NCBI RefSeq assembly: GCF_008119785.1 | Contig: NZ_VSFA01000069.1 | Span: forward strand, 1-37,999 | DNA from: Micromonospora sp. MP36 | Lineage (GTDB): Bacteria; Actinomycetota; Actinomycetes; Mycobacteriales; Micromonosporaceae | DNA: 37,999 nt | Direction: 5' to 3' | In this document: piece after piece, positions 17,143 through 25,879 of the stretch | Position numbering within the stretch: the stretch's first letter is position 1 | Layout: each line of letters starts with the position of its first letter | Position numbers and translations under genes: made by a program | The notes under the pieces: generated by a model | Told to the model about the DNA's origin: nothing | Database searches by the model: none | The model's input: only the letters and a program-made list of their open reading frames with translations

Positions 17143-17148
17143 ATCTGG

Positions 17149-17631
17149 GTGACCTCACGACGGCAAGCCGGCCCCAGCGGAGCCGCGTTCCTGCTGGCTC
17201 AGCTCGGCGCACACGCAGCCGAGCGCTTCGCCCAACGGGTGAAAGAGCTCGGGTTGACACCGCCCGACGTCGGGCTGCTGCGCATGATCGCCAGCCAGCC
17301 CGGGCGAAGCCAGCGGTCAATCGCCACGGACCTTGGTGTCGTACCGAGTCGGGTCGTCGCCCTCGTGGACAACCTCGAACGCAAAGAGCTGGTCGAGCGG
17401 CGGCCCAGCGCGACCGACCGCCGCCACCACGCGCTGCACCTCACCACCGCAGGCGAGCAGGTGCTGATGCGGATGCGATCCATCGCCACCGCCCACGAAG
17501 ACGACCTCTGCGCCGCCCTCAGTACCGACGAGCGATCCCAACTCGCCAGCCTGCTGCAGCGGATCGCCGACCAGCAGGGACTCGTTCCGCACGTGCACCC
17601 CGGATACCGAAACCTGAGCACCCCACGATGA
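17149..17631 (+). CDS. MarR-family transcriptional regulator
   Basis: 160-residue winged-helix regulator. Typical MarR order: N-terminal dimer helix (FLLAQLGAHAAERFAQRV), helix-turn-helix (RSQRSIATDLGVVPSRVVAL), recognition helix leading to VDNLERKELVERR and the wing ATDRRHHALHLT with the conserved D-R-R motif. The GTG at 17149 is only six bases after the -10, so the mRNA is probably leaderless. The large palindrome overlapping its own promoter predicts autorepression and control of the divergent SDR-membrane protein pair. No conserved cysteine suggests ligand rather than redox sensing. The 148 bases that follow (17632-17779) show no gene. Confidence 0.94.
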   Translation: MTSRRQAGPSGAAFLLAQLGAHAAERFAQRVKELGLTPPDVGLLRMIASQPGRSQRSIATDLGVVPSRVVALVDNLERKELVERRPSATDRRHHALHLTTAGEQVLMRMRSIATAHEDDLCAALSTDERSQLASLLQRIADQQGLVPHVHPGYRNLSTPR

Positions 17632-17779
17632 CGAACACCTCAAGCCACCGGTCAGGTCGAGCCGGGCCAGCCCGATGGCGGGCGGTCGCCATTTCTGGTA
17701 GCCGCCAGCGATCATGCTGTCCGTCGGCGGTCCGGCTCGACTATGAAAGGGGGACGCATCTCTGATCACTGGGAGTCCC

Positions 17780-20161
17780 ATGACCATGCCACAATCGGCC
17801 CTGCACCGAGCGAGCGCTGCCTCCGTCACCTCGCTCGCCGTCGTGGTCGGCCTACTCACCGCGGCGCCATGGTCCGCGGCGAACGCGGCGACCTCCACTG
17901 ACGGCCTCGCCCCGGCGCCGGCCGGACGGGTTGTCTCCGTGGGCGGCGGAGCCAAGGTCGCCCTGACGCCGCTCGGAGACACCGGCGCCACCTCGCTCGC
18001 CGCGCTGCCCGACGCCGACGGTGTGACCCCGGGCCTCGTCGTCGCGACGACCAAGACAGGCACGACCGTCCAGACGACCGATGTCGCCAGCACGCCGACC
18101 GTGATCGAGGGCCACGCCGCCCTTCTGGACGCCAGCGCTGCCGACACCGTGCCGCTGCACTTCTCCGCAGTGGGTCGGGACGGCCAGGCCGCCCAGGCTT
18201 ACATCACGGTGTTCGACCTTGAGCACGGCGCGGCGTGGACCCGGCAGATGGCCACCGACCCGGCTCCGGGCAACGAGTGCTCCGGGGCCACCTTCGCCCG
18301 GACCACCTGCGTGCTCGTGCCGCCCGGCGAGTACTCGGTGATGGCGTTCGTCACCACTCTGCCCGCCGAGAAGCCGGCTATCGGAAGCAGCCGCACGGTC
18401 CAGAACATCTCGCTCGTGGGTGAGCCGGAGACGACGGTGAGCGGTGAGCGGACCTTCGCGTTCGACGCCCGCGATGCCCGGCAGCTCACGATCAGGACCC
18501 CGGGGCGCAGCACCAAGGTGCCACCGCAGGGCGCCATGCTCATCGGCTACGACCGCACGGCCGCGGACGGGTCCGCAGTCCACCTGGACATGCGCCCGGC
18601 ATACCTCCTCGACCAGCACTTCTACCTGCAGCCGACGCCGCAGGTGTCCATCGGGACGTTCCAGGCGCGCACCCGGGTCCGGCTGGAGGCGCCCGACATC
18701 ACCCTGTCCGCGCCGACCGCGCCGACCCTGCACCCCGAGTACGTCGACCGGATTTGGTTCTCCGACGTCCCTTCGGACTTCCCGGTCGTCAACGGCCGGT
18801 CCCGCCTCCCCGTGGTGGACGTCGGCCACGCCACGGCGGCCGATCTCGCCGGCCAGCAACTGCACGGGGCGCTGGCGCTGGTCACGCACTCACCCGACAT
18901 GTCGATCGCGGAACAGTCCAACAATGCCGCCGCGCACGGTGCGGGCGTGGTCGTGATCCGCAACGACGGCCCCGGTGACATCAGCGACCCGGGCGGCAGC
19001 GGGGTCAAGCTGCAGGTGCCGACGATCCGGCTGAACGAGGCCGAGGGTCTCGCGCTCGCCCGCCTCCCTAAGGGAGCCATGGTGACCGTCGAGGGAGAGC
19101 CGGCCAGCCCCTATGTGTACGACCTCTACCTGAAGGAGAAGGACCGGATCCCGGAGGACCCCACTTACGTCGCCCTCCCCCAGCAGCTCACCACGCAGGT
19201 GCGTCAGGTGTACGGGCAGCCGACGCTTCCCTCGACGTTCTCCGAGGCGGCGTACCCGTGGCAGCCTGGCAACTCGTTCGTCGTCTCGACGGTGTTCCCC
19301 TTCCAGGGCGGGCCGCGTACGCGCACCGAGTACCGCATCCCCGACCCCGACACGGAGTGGAGCCACGCGGTGTTCGCTCCGGAGTCCCCCTACAATGCCA
19401 TGTTTCCCAAGGCGCCGGTGCTGGCGATGAGCCTGAGCATGCCGGGGCGCCAGGCGTACGCGGACCGCGAACAGGACCAGCTGCCCTTCGGCCGGGCGCC
19501 GATCACGGCGGCCCCGAATCCCGCTCGGCCCGTCCAGCGCTCCGGTGATCAGCTGCGGGTGGCCGTTGACGGCTTCACCGACGCGGACGGAAACCACGGA
19601 ACGGAGTACACCCACCCGAGTGGGGTGCGCACCCACCTCGAGATCAGGGCCGACGGCGCCCTGGTCGGGGAGACGGACAACCTCCCCTCCGGCACGGTCC
19701 GGCTTCCGGCCGGCGAGTCTCGTGTCTCGATCTCGTTCACCGCGGACAACCCGCAGGCCTGGAACGAGCTGTCGACACACACCGACACCGCCTGGAGCTT
19801 CCCGTCGACGACGACCGCCGAGGGTGCAACGGAGACCCAGCCGCTGCTGCTGCCGGACTACGACGTCGGCGTCGACCTGCACAACCAGGTCCGGGCCGAC
19901 CGCCAGGGCCAGGTGGCGTTCGACCTGCGGCTGCGGCGCCCTGACGGCGTACCGGCCACGCCGGCCGGCGAGCCGAGCATCGACGCCTCGTACAACGACG
20001 GTGCGACCTGGCAGCCGGCGACCGTCACCCGCGGTACGGACGGCTGGCGCGTCGAACTGCCGGCGGGCAGCGGCCTGGTGTCGCTGCGGCTACACGCGGA
20101 GGACACCGGCGGCTCAGCGGTCGACCAGACGATCGTCCGGGCCTTCGCCGTCGTGCACTGA
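17780..20161 (+). CDS. secreted PA-domain protein, subtilase-like but no protease
   Basis: 793-residue exported protein. Signal peptide at residues 1-37 (VTSLAVVVGLLTAAPWSAA). Residues about 350-430 look like a protease-associated (PA) domain (LALVTHSPDMSIAEQSNNAA and HGAGVVVIRND). The C-terminal 250 residues resemble the beta-rich tail of large actinobacterial subtilases (GEPSIDASYNDGATWQPATV). No Asp/His/Ser protease triad or other catalytic motif is seen, so it is probably a binding, inhibitor or surface protein derived from a protease. GGGAG four bases before the ATG; a second ATG two codons on is equally possible. Its 3' end overlaps the following minus-strand regulator by 48 bases. Confidence 0.88.
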   Translation: MTMPQSALHRASAASVTSLAVVVGLLTAAPWSAANAATSTDGLAPAPAGRVVSVGGGAKVALTPLGDTGATSLAALPDADGVTPGLVVATTKTGTTVQTTDVASTPTVIEGHAALLDASAADTVPLHFSAVGRDGQAAQAYITVFDLEHGAAWTRQMATDPAPGNECSGATFARTTCVLVPPGEYSVMAFVTTLPAEKPAIGSSRTVQNISLVGEPETTVSGERTFAFDARDARQLTIRTPGRSTKVPPQGAMLIGYDRTAADGSAVHLDMRPAYLLDQHFYLQPTPQVSIGTFQARTRVRLEAPDITLSAPTAPTLHPEYVDRIWFSDVPSDFPVVNGRSRLPVVDVGHATAADLAGQQLHGALALVTHSPDMSIAEQSNNAAAHGAGVVVIRNDGPGDISDPGGSGVKLQVPTIRLNEAEGLALARLPKGAMVTVEGEPASPYVYDLYLKEKDRIPEDPTYVALPQQLTTQVRQVYGQPTLPSTFSEAAYPWQPGNSFVVSTVFPFQGGPRTRTEYRIPDPDTEWSHAVFAPESPYNAMFPKAPVLAMSLSMPGRQAYADREQDQLPFGRAPITAAPNPARPVQRSGDQLRVAVDGFTDADGNHGTEYTHPSGVRTHLEIRADGALVGETDNLPSGTVRLPAGESRVSISFTADNPQAWNELSTHTDTAWSFPSTTTAEGATETQPLLLPDYDVGVDLHNQVRADRQGQVAFDLRLRRPDGVPATPAGEPSIDASYNDGATWQPATVTRGTDGWRVELPAGSGLVSLRLHAEDTGGSAVDQTIVRAFAVVH

Positions 20162-21106
20162 GCTGTCGAGCCAACCGAGCCGGACCGCCTGCACGCCCGC
20201 CTGGAAGCGCGTGCGGACGTGCAGGTGGTCCATCAGCTCGGCGATCCGGCGGCTGAGCGTACGGGTGCTGGTGCCCAGCCGACGGGCGACCACGTCATCC
20301 TTCGCACCTGAGGCGAGCAACGCGGCGAGCTGGCGATCGCTGAACCCGCCGTCCTGTGCCGGGGCGACGATCGGCGTCGCCTGCGCCCAGAGCAGCTCGA
20401 AGAGCTGGACCAGCGCGTCGAGGAGGGTGGACGGTCGGATGCAGACCGCCGCATCGGCGCTCTGCGCACCGACCGGCAGGATCGCCAGCCGGCGGTCGCC
20501 GATCGCCAGCTTCATCCGGAGGCCGGTGTGCACCCGAGACTGCTCACCCACGCCGGCTGCGTCCTGGACCTCCTCGAGCGCACCCGGCAGCTCCAGCGCC
20601 TCTGGGGCGTAGATGCCGCGCACCCGCACCTTCGCGCGCAGGAGCCGGCGAACCGAGTTGTCCGACCGCCGAGGATCGGCTACGTACGGCGGACGATCGA
20701 TCACCATGAGCTCGTGCCGGGTGGTGCTGAGCAGTTGCTCGAACCGGGCAGCGATCGCTGCGCGACCGACCAGCACCTCGACGATCTCCTCCGGGCGGTA
20801 CCGCTCCTCGGCGGGCATCTCGGCGAGCAGGGTGCGCGCGGCGAGCTGCGTACGCGCCAACTCCTCGCGGCGTCGGTCGACCAGCGCATCGACGGCGACG
20901 TCGGGTCGCGCCGCGCGCATCCTGGCGGGCTGGCCAGGCAGCCGGTGCACCAGGCCCAACTCCTCGAGTCTGGTCAACGAGCTGCCCACCTCGGCCGTGC
21001 CACGGCTCAGCGCCGCGGCGAGGTCGCGCTGGGACGCCTCGGGGCGGGACAGGAGTTCGCGGTAGACCGACTCGTCCTCGGGGCGGACACCGATCGGCTC
21101 GAGCAT
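20114..21106 (-). CDS. TrmB/LuxR-like two-domain transcription regulator
   Basis: 330 residues. The N-terminal winged helix is TrmB-like (ASQRDLAAALSRGTAEVGSS with LTRLEELGLVHRL), the middle 170 residues resemble the effector/phospholipase-D-like sensing region of this type, and the C-terminus holds a LuxR-like helix-turn-helix (FSDRQLAALLASGAKDDVVA with RRLGTSTRTLSRRI). Such regulators often sit beside subtilase-like genes in actinomycetes, and here it overlaps the 3' end of the PA-domain gene by 48 bases. I chose ATG 21106; an ATG at 21113 is in another frame and the start at 21148 adds a non-homologous extension. The signal sensed is unknown. Confidence 0.85.
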   Translation of the reverse strand: MLEPIGVRPEDESVYRELLSRPEASQRDLAAALSRGTAEVGSSLTRLEELGLVHRLPGQPARMRAARPDVAVDALVDRRREELARTQLAARTLLAEMPAEERYRPEEIVEVLVGRAAIAARFEQLLSTTRHELMVIDRPPYVADPRRSDNSVRRLLRAKVRVRGIYAPEALELPGALEEVQDAAGVGEQSRVHTGLRMKLAIGDRRLAILPVGAQSADAAVCIRPSTLLDALVQLFELLWAQATPIVAPAQDGGFSDRQLAALLASGAKDDVVARRLGTSTRTLSRRIAELMDHLHVRTRFQAGVQAVRLGWLDSSVHDGEGPDDRLVDR

Positions 21107-21239
21107 CCGCCCATCTTGCCCCCGGTCGGCGAACGGCCACCCAGGCACCCGTCCGCCGGTGACGAGTTCTACGTCCGACCGAGGCGATGACCCGGATCGC
21201 GATCAGCCCACGCGCCAGCGAGACAGCCCGGACGAGACA

Positions 21240-21272
21240 GCGCCCAGCCCGACGAAGCATCGAGCTGGGCGC
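21240..21272 (-). terminator. terminator of ALF-repeat gene
   Basis: Nine-base stem GCGCCCAGC / GCTGGGCGC with a 15-base loop that can itself form a short CGA/TCG pairing. It starts 10 bases past the stop of the minus-strand wall-protein gene. Confidence 0.65.
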
Positions 21273-21282
21273 GTCGAGCGGG

Positions 21283-22014
21283 CTATGCCACGAAGCGGGA
21301 ACGGCGTCGGCGTCCGATCAGGTAGCCAGCGCCGCCGAGGAGCAGAAGCGCACCGCCGATGCCGGCCACGGTCGCGGTGTCGTCACCGGTGACGGGCAGC
21401 CCACCGCCCTCACCGCCGCCGGGGACGCCCAGGCTGGCGGAGGAAGCAGGAGCCGGTGCAATGGTCATCGTGGCGCTGGGCGTGGCGCTCGGTGTGGGCG
21501 TGGGCTCAGACGTTGCTGTCGGTGCGGGCTGAGACGCGCAGTCGAGCGCACGTGCGACGTACAGGCCGTTGTTCAGGTAAGCCAGGTAGGCATCGACGGT
21601 CCCCTCATCAAGCGCCTTCTGCGCGGCCGCCTTCACGTTGGCACCAGCGCCCGTCAACGTCCGGACCACCGTGACCCGCAGAGCCGTTGACCAAGCGTTC
21701 TGCACGTCCGCCTTGAGGAATGCGCGCAGATCATCCGCAGTGCCGTCCAGGCGCTCCTGAATGGCGTCAGGCAGAACGGGCAACGAGTCGGCCTTCGCCG
21801 CGGCCAGGATCTGGTTGGCCAACACGCGCACCTCTACATTGGTGGCGGTGTCCAGGTCGATGGTGACAAGCTCGCGGATATCCTTGTACACCTTGCGCTC
21901 GACCGTTTGGCAGGCCTCGTTCAGCACGGGCGGTTCCGTTTGAGCCATCGCCGGCGCCGCCGGAACCAGGAAGGCCAGCGCCATTAGGACGCCGGCCGGT
22001 AGCTTCCATCGCAT
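21283..22014 (-). CDS. ALF-repeat, LPVTG-anchored surface protein
   Basis: 243 residues. Signal peptide (LPAGVLMALAFLVPAAPAMA), then about 140 helical residues with ALF-type repeats (DLRAFLKADVQNAWSTALRV, GANVKAAAQKALDEG), a Pro/Ser/Thr-rich linker, then a sortase signal: LPVTG, a hydrophobic helix (VAGIGGALLLLGGAGYLIG) and an Arg-rich tail. It should be exported and linked to peptidoglycan by a class E/D-type sortase encoded elsewhere. Function unknown. The ATG at 22014 has GGGAGGAAG about eight bases upstream, and a -10-like TAATAT (22051-22056, minus strand) lies 37 bases before it. Confidence 0.9.
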   Translation of the reverse strand: MRWKLPAGVLMALAFLVPAAPAMAQTEPPVLNEACQTVERKVYKDIRELVTIDLDTATNVEVRVLANQILAAAKADSLPVLPDAIQERLDGTADDLRAFLKADVQNAWSTALRVTVVRTLTGAGANVKAAAQKALDEGTVDAYLAYLNNGLYVARALDCASQPAPTATSEPTPTPSATPSATMTIAPAPASSASLGVPGGGEGGGLPVTGDDTATVAGIGGALLLLGGAGYLIGRRRRSRFVA

Positions 22015-22206
22015 GTGGATCTTCCTCCCCGCTGCAGGCAAAACGTGGAGATATTACCCGTCGCTCACGCCAAGTCGTTGCCCCATCCGTGACCGGCCTC
22101 GCGTCGAGGCTACGGATCAGGGGGGGTCAGCGGTCCGCATCCAGTCCGCAAGAGGCCGGCGGACAGTGAGGCAGTGGTGTGAGGTGTCGAGAGGCGTTTC
22201 CGCTGC

Positions 22207-22240
22207 TAGGCCGTGTTTCGTAGTACGTCGACTTGTCGCG
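22207..22240 (+). mobile_element. IS end-like sequence, remnant
   Basis: TAGGCCGTGTTTCGTAG (22207-22223) matches the start of the broken IS5-type element at 23253 in 15 of 17 bases, in the same orientation, with looser similarity for another 15 bases. It probably marks a lost or decayed copy of a related insertion sequence. The rest of the 22015-22391 interval holds the ALF-gene promoter and otherwise no gene I can support; one frame over 22240-22357 is open but unrecognised. Confidence 0.4.
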
Positions 22241-22391
22241 CGGTTCCAGCTTGTCGACCAGCTGCGCAACGTCCCCGACGGCAGCTTGACCGGTCTCACC
22301 TCCACCGTTCCGCCTGGTGGCCTGCGCCTCGGCGCCTGCCGCGAACTGGCCTTTTGATGTTTGTCGGATCCTTCAGGCACCATGCCCGGCC

Positions 22392-23126
22392 ATGGATGTA
22401 CGACAGGAGTTTCGGGGCGCAGCCCGGGAAAAGGGCGTGCCGGTGGACGAGATCGAGCGCAGGGTGCGGCTAGCCCGACCACAGACGGAGCTGGTTCCGG
22501 AGGGCGACGGCCTGCCTGTGGCCGGTCGGTTCGGCGGTCTCGCGGCGTTGCCGGAGGGCGAGGAGTGGCCTCCCGGGCAGAGTCTCGTGTTGACGCTCGA
22601 CCTCGCCGCGATCCCCTCGCACGGGCACGACCTTGACCTGCCGACCGACGGGTCGCTGCTGTTCTTCGTCGAGCCGGACTTCACGCCCAACGACTGCCGG
22701 ATCGTTCATGTGCCGGCCGGCACCCCGGTAACCGAGCACCCGAACCCCGGGGTGCCGGTCTTCGGTCCGATTCTGCTGCACGCTCGTGCCGGCTGGAGCC
22801 TTCCAGAGAACGAGCACGAGGTGCCGTTCGACCTTCGCTTGGACGACGAGGTCGAGGAAGTGATCGGAGAGGTGATGTGGGACCTCGAGGACAACGATTA
22901 CGAGTTTTCTCTCGGCGGTTACGGCGGCGCCAGCACCGGCGGCGCGGACAACCCCATCCTCAACGCAAACGAGCACACCGTGCTAGCCACCGTCTGGCTG
23001 GACGAGGGGCAGGTGGGTGACGCGTTCGGCGAGACGCTGATTGTAGTCAACTTCATGATCAAGCATGCGGATCTGGCCGAGCGCGCCTTCGACCGGATCT
23101 GGCTGATGACTGACTTCAACGGCTGA
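22392..23126 (+). CDS. DUF1963 (YwqG-like) protein
   Basis: 244 residues resembling the DUF1963/YwqG family: the core contains PVAGRFGGLAALPEGEEWP, the repeated pattern LVLTLDLAAIP and LLFFVEPDF, and an acidic stretch HEVPFDLRLDDEVEEV. These proteins are cytoplasmic beta-sandwich proteins of unknown biochemical role. The ATG at 22392 matches where similarity begins (MDVRQEFR), but no clear ribosome site precedes it. It lies between two IS-like ends at 22207 and 23253 that have the same orientation, so it may have been moved as part of a composite unit. Confidence 0.8.
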   Translation: MDVRQEFRGAAREKGVPVDEIERRVRLARPQTELVPEGDGLPVAGRFGGLAALPEGEEWPPGQSLVLTLDLAAIPSHGHDLDLPTDGSLLFFVEPDFTPNDCRIVHVPAGTPVTEHPNPGVPVFGPILLHARAGWSLPENEHEVPFDLRLDDEVEEVIGEVMWDLEDNDYEFSLGGYGGASTGGADNPILNANEHTVLATVWLDEGQVGDAFGETLIVVNFMIKHADLAERAFDRIWLMTDFNG

Positions 23127-23252
23127 CGCGGTCAGGGCTCCGGCGTGGTCCCCGGCTCGGCGTCGACCGCGTCGCCGGCGGTTCGGCGCAGAGCGGCGAC
23201 GCCCAGCCTGTGGTACTGGGTCGACCAGCAGACAACTGCGTCGGTACTAGGC

Positions 23253-23800
23253 TAGGCCTTGTCTCGTAGCGCCGTCGATGTTGCGGCGTGGCGGTGATCG
23301 ATAACTGAAGAGGTCTCCGGTATGTGGTTCAGCGACCAAGCCAGAACTTCACACCGGAGACCTCGTGCGGCAGCGAGGCGGCACGACCTGACCGACTTGC
23401 AGTGGGCGGCGCTGGAGGCGTTGCTGCCTGCGGGAACGGGTCGTGATCGGCCACGCAGATGGACCATGCGAGTGATCATCGACGGGATCCGGTGGCGGGT
23501 CCGGACCGGCTCACCGTGGCGCGACGTGCCCACGGTGTATCCGCCGTGGCAGACCTTGTAGCGGTGGTTTCGCCGGTGGCAGCGCGACGGTGTCTGGGCA
23601 CAGATCCTGGCCTTGTTGCCGGCCCGCGCGGACGCGGCCGGATTGATCGGCCGGACGGTGAGCGTGGACTCGACCGTCACCCCGGGCCCACCAGCACGCC
23701 GCCGGGGCCCGCCGTGACGGCGACACACAGAAGCAGCCGCCCGGCGGTGTCCAGCAGGAGCCGGCCGATCACGGGCTCGGCCGATCCCGGGGCGGGTGAA
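23253..23800 (+). mobile_element. truncated IS5-type element, transposase broken
   Basis: The left end begins TAGGCCTTGTCTCGTAG. From about 23322 the frame encodes an IS5-family transposase start (DLTDLQWAALEALLP, VIIDGIRWRVRTGSPWRDVP, PPWQTL) and then a TAG at 23559-23561. Reading through, RWFRRWQRDGVWAQILALLP and DAAGLIGRTVSVDSTV continue the protein, then a frameshift near 23685 leads to HQHAAGARRDGDTQKQPP and a stop at 23798-23800. The catalytic C-terminal half and right end are missing. An inverted repeat GAGGTCTCCGGT / ACCGGAGACCTC (23310-23321, 23353-23364) lies at the start of the gene. Inactive. Confidence 0.85.
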
Positions 23801-23820
23801 CCACCAAGACATCTGGCCTG

Positions 23821-24915
23821 TCATGGCCCTGCCGCTCGGAGGTCGTGGCTGGCGCCGGGCGCGGCGAACTCCAACAGCCGGGCGCCTTCGGCCTCGACCT
23901 CGGCGCGCTCGCTGGCGGTCAGCGGCCGGAACGGGTCGATCTCCAGAGTCGCTGACGCCTTGCCCAGGTGGAGCTTCCAGGCGCCCGTCACCTGCCCGTC
24001 CACCAGGAAGGTGGCGCGCATCCCGTTGCGTGTCATGACTCGTTTGCGGGCCTCCTCCGAGATCACGCGGGTGCGGTCGGCGTGGGAGGCCAGCAGGTTG
24101 TCGTATTCGGGCAGGAAGCGGACCGGCGCGTGGGCGTCGGCGCCGGGGCGTGGCGCATCCGGGAGGTCGAACAGTTCCACCCCGTGCTCGTCGTGGAAGA
24201 CCGCCAGCCGCGGCCGCAGCCTCTCCAGGACGGGACGCAGCCGGGTTCGGCCGGCCCATGTCTGCACGTCGGTGACCGAGGCCGGGCCGAACGCGGCGAG
24301 GTAGCGCAGCACGATCTGTTCGGAGTCGGCGGCGGGGGCGGGCTCGGCTCCGGTCCAGCCGGCCGCCGTCGCGTACCGGGTGGTGCCGCCGACGCCCCAG
24401 ACGGCGCGTGGCGGCACCTGCACCAGCGGCACGAGGTTGCGCACTACGGTGGCGAGCGCGCGGGGTTCGCGATCGGGCCACCGCTGGTGCAGCGCCGCCC
24501 CGAGCTCCTTGGGGGTGAGGTGCCGTGCGCCGAGCAGCGCCCGGCCGGACTCCGCCACGGCCACACGGTCCAGACCGGTTAGGGCCGTTTTGAATGCGGT
24601 GTCCAGCTCACGGTCGAGCGCGGGCTGCACCCATGGCCGAAACGAGCGGTAGTCCGCCGTGGTGACCAGGTGAACGGTGCTGCGCATCAGCGCGACCCGC
24701 ACCAGGCGGCGCTCGGTCAGCGCGTCCGCCAGGTCGGCGGTGCCGAACTTCCGCAATCTGCTCCAGAGCCCGAAGTAGGGCGCGTACGGCGCCTGCGCCT
24801 GCATGCCGACCAGCCGGGTGACCGCCTCCTCGACGGTCGCGTCGGCCCGTTCCAGCAGCATCTGACGGGCCAGCAGGGCGCGTCCCAACTCCCGTCGCCC
24901 CAGCACCTGTGCCAC
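23821..24915 (-). CDS. AlkZ-like winged-helix DNA glycosylase (HTH_42)
   Basis: 364 residues of the HTH_42 superfamily, which includes AlkZ (azinomycin resistance) and YcaQ/AlkX, DNA glycosylases that unhook bulky or crosslinking alkyl lesions. The N-terminal motif VGMQAQAP places Q39-A-Q41 where AlkZ has its QxQ catalytic pair, whereas the YcaQ branch has QxD. Other family features are the MRSTVHLV segment, three winged-helix repeats (ESGRALLGARHLTPKELGAA), and FLPEYDNLLASHADR near the C-terminus. The GTG at 24915 is preferred over one at 24936 because GGAAAGGA precedes it by seven bases. Last gene of the epoxide-hydrolase unit. The family is often annotated only as winged-helix DNA-binding protein; activity is inferred. 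Confidence 0.87.
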   Translation of the reverse strand: MAQVLGRRELGRALLARQMLLERADATVEEAVTRLVGMQAQAPYAPYFGLWSRLRKFGTADLADALTERRLVRVALMRSTVHLVTTADYRSFRPWVQPALDRELDTAFKTALTGLDRVAVAESGRALLGARHLTPKELGAALHQRWPDREPRALATVVRNLVPLVQVPPRAVWGVGGTTRYATAAGWTGAEPAPAADSEQIVLRYLAAFGPASVTDVQTWAGRTRLRPVLERLRPRLAVFHDEHGVELFDLPDAPRPGADAHAPVRFLPEYDNLLASHADRTRVISEEARKRVMTRNGMRATFLVDGQVTGAWKLHLGKASATLEIDPFRPLTASERAEVEAEGARLLEFAAPGASHDLRAAGP

Positions 24916-24973
24916 CGTGCCGTCCTTTCCGTCCACACGGCAGGGGCGACGGATGCCGCCCCTGCCTCGTTGA

Positions 24974-25816
24974 TCAACCGCCGAAGTCGGCCCGGTGATC
25001 CGCGGCCCACCGGGCGTAGGTGCGCGCGGGGTGCCCGGTGATCTGCTCGATGACGTCGTTGACCGGCGCGGGCTTGCCGACCGCGTCCGCCATGAGAGCG
25101 AACAGCGCGGCCAGGAACTCGGGGTCCATGAACTGGCTCATCTGCTCCAGCACGGGCTCCGGGTCGAGGTCCTCGACGGTGAGCGGGCGCCCCAGCGCCT
25201 CGCCGAGGATGCGGACCTGCCGTGCCTGGGTCAGCGACTCCGGGCCGGTCAGGTCGTAGGCCCGCCCCACGTGCCCGCCGCCGATCAGGATCCGCGCGGC
25301 CACCTCGGCGACGTCCCGCTCGTGCACGGCGCTGAAGGCCGCTTCGGCGTACGGCGCGCGAATGACGTCACCGCCCTGGAGCTGCATCGCGAACGTCAAC
25401 GAGTTGATGGCGGGGAACAGCAGCCGCAGGAACGTCCACTCGATCCCGGACGCCTCGATGGCCCGCTCGACGTCGCGGTGGTACTGGGCGATCACGTCGG
25501 GCTGCCGCTCGGCGCCCGGGACGACCGCCCCCGAGGACAGGAACACCAGCCGACGCACCCCGGCCCGGCCCGCGGCCGCCAGCAGCGGAGCGACATCCAT
25601 CCCGTACTGCAGAACTAGGAAGGCGGCCTCGACGCCGGCCAGCGCCGCCGGCAGCGTCTCGGGCTTGGTCAGATCGCCCCGGACGACGTCGACCTCCGCC
25701 GGGAGCCCGGCCCGCTCCGGGGTACGGGTCAGCGCCCGCACCGGCGCACCCGCGGCGACCAGCTCCTCTACCGCCTGACGTCCGAAGTGAGCCGTGGCAC
25801 CGATGACGAGATACAT
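24974..25816 (-). CDS. NmrA-like NAD(P)-binding protein
   Basis: 280-residue atypical short-chain reductase of the NmrA/HSCARG type. Rossmann motif GATAHFGRQ at residue 6, DVVRGDLTKPETLPAAL in the second half of the nucleotide fold, LVFLSSGAVVPG, and the substrate-side EWTFLRLLFPAINSL. The active-site Tyr-x3-Lys of classical SDRs is not present, so it may be a redox sensor or an NAD(P)H-quinone-type reductase. The ATG at 25816 has GAAGGGA about eight bases upstream. It lies 63 bases after the epoxide hydrolase stop and 58 before the glycosylase, consistent with one operon. Confidence 0.9.
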   Translation of the reverse strand: MYLVIGATAHFGRQAVEELVAAGAPVRALTRTPERAGLPAEVDVVRGDLTKPETLPAALAGVEAAFLVLQYGMDVAPLLAAAGRAGVRRLVFLSSGAVVPGAERQPDVIAQYHRDVERAIEASGIEWTFLRLLFPAINSLTFAMQLQGGDVIRAPYAEAAFSAVHERDVAEVAARILIGGGHVGRAYDLTGPESLTQARQVRILGEALGRPLTVEDLDPEPVLEQMSQFMDPEFLAALFALMADAVGKPAPVNDVIEQITGHPARTYARWAADHRADFGG

Positions 25817-25879
25817 GAGGGTTTCCCTTCGTGCGAAAACATGGGGATCTGATGGGGTCCGCCGACAACCGGCGGCGGA

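Noticed and set aside
21301..21530. Short dispersed repeats in the Pro/Thr linker of the ALF-repeat protein gene as a CRISPR or repeat array
   Set aside because: They encode the low-complexity cell-wall linker and have no regular repeat-spacer structure. I saw no CRISPR array in the window.
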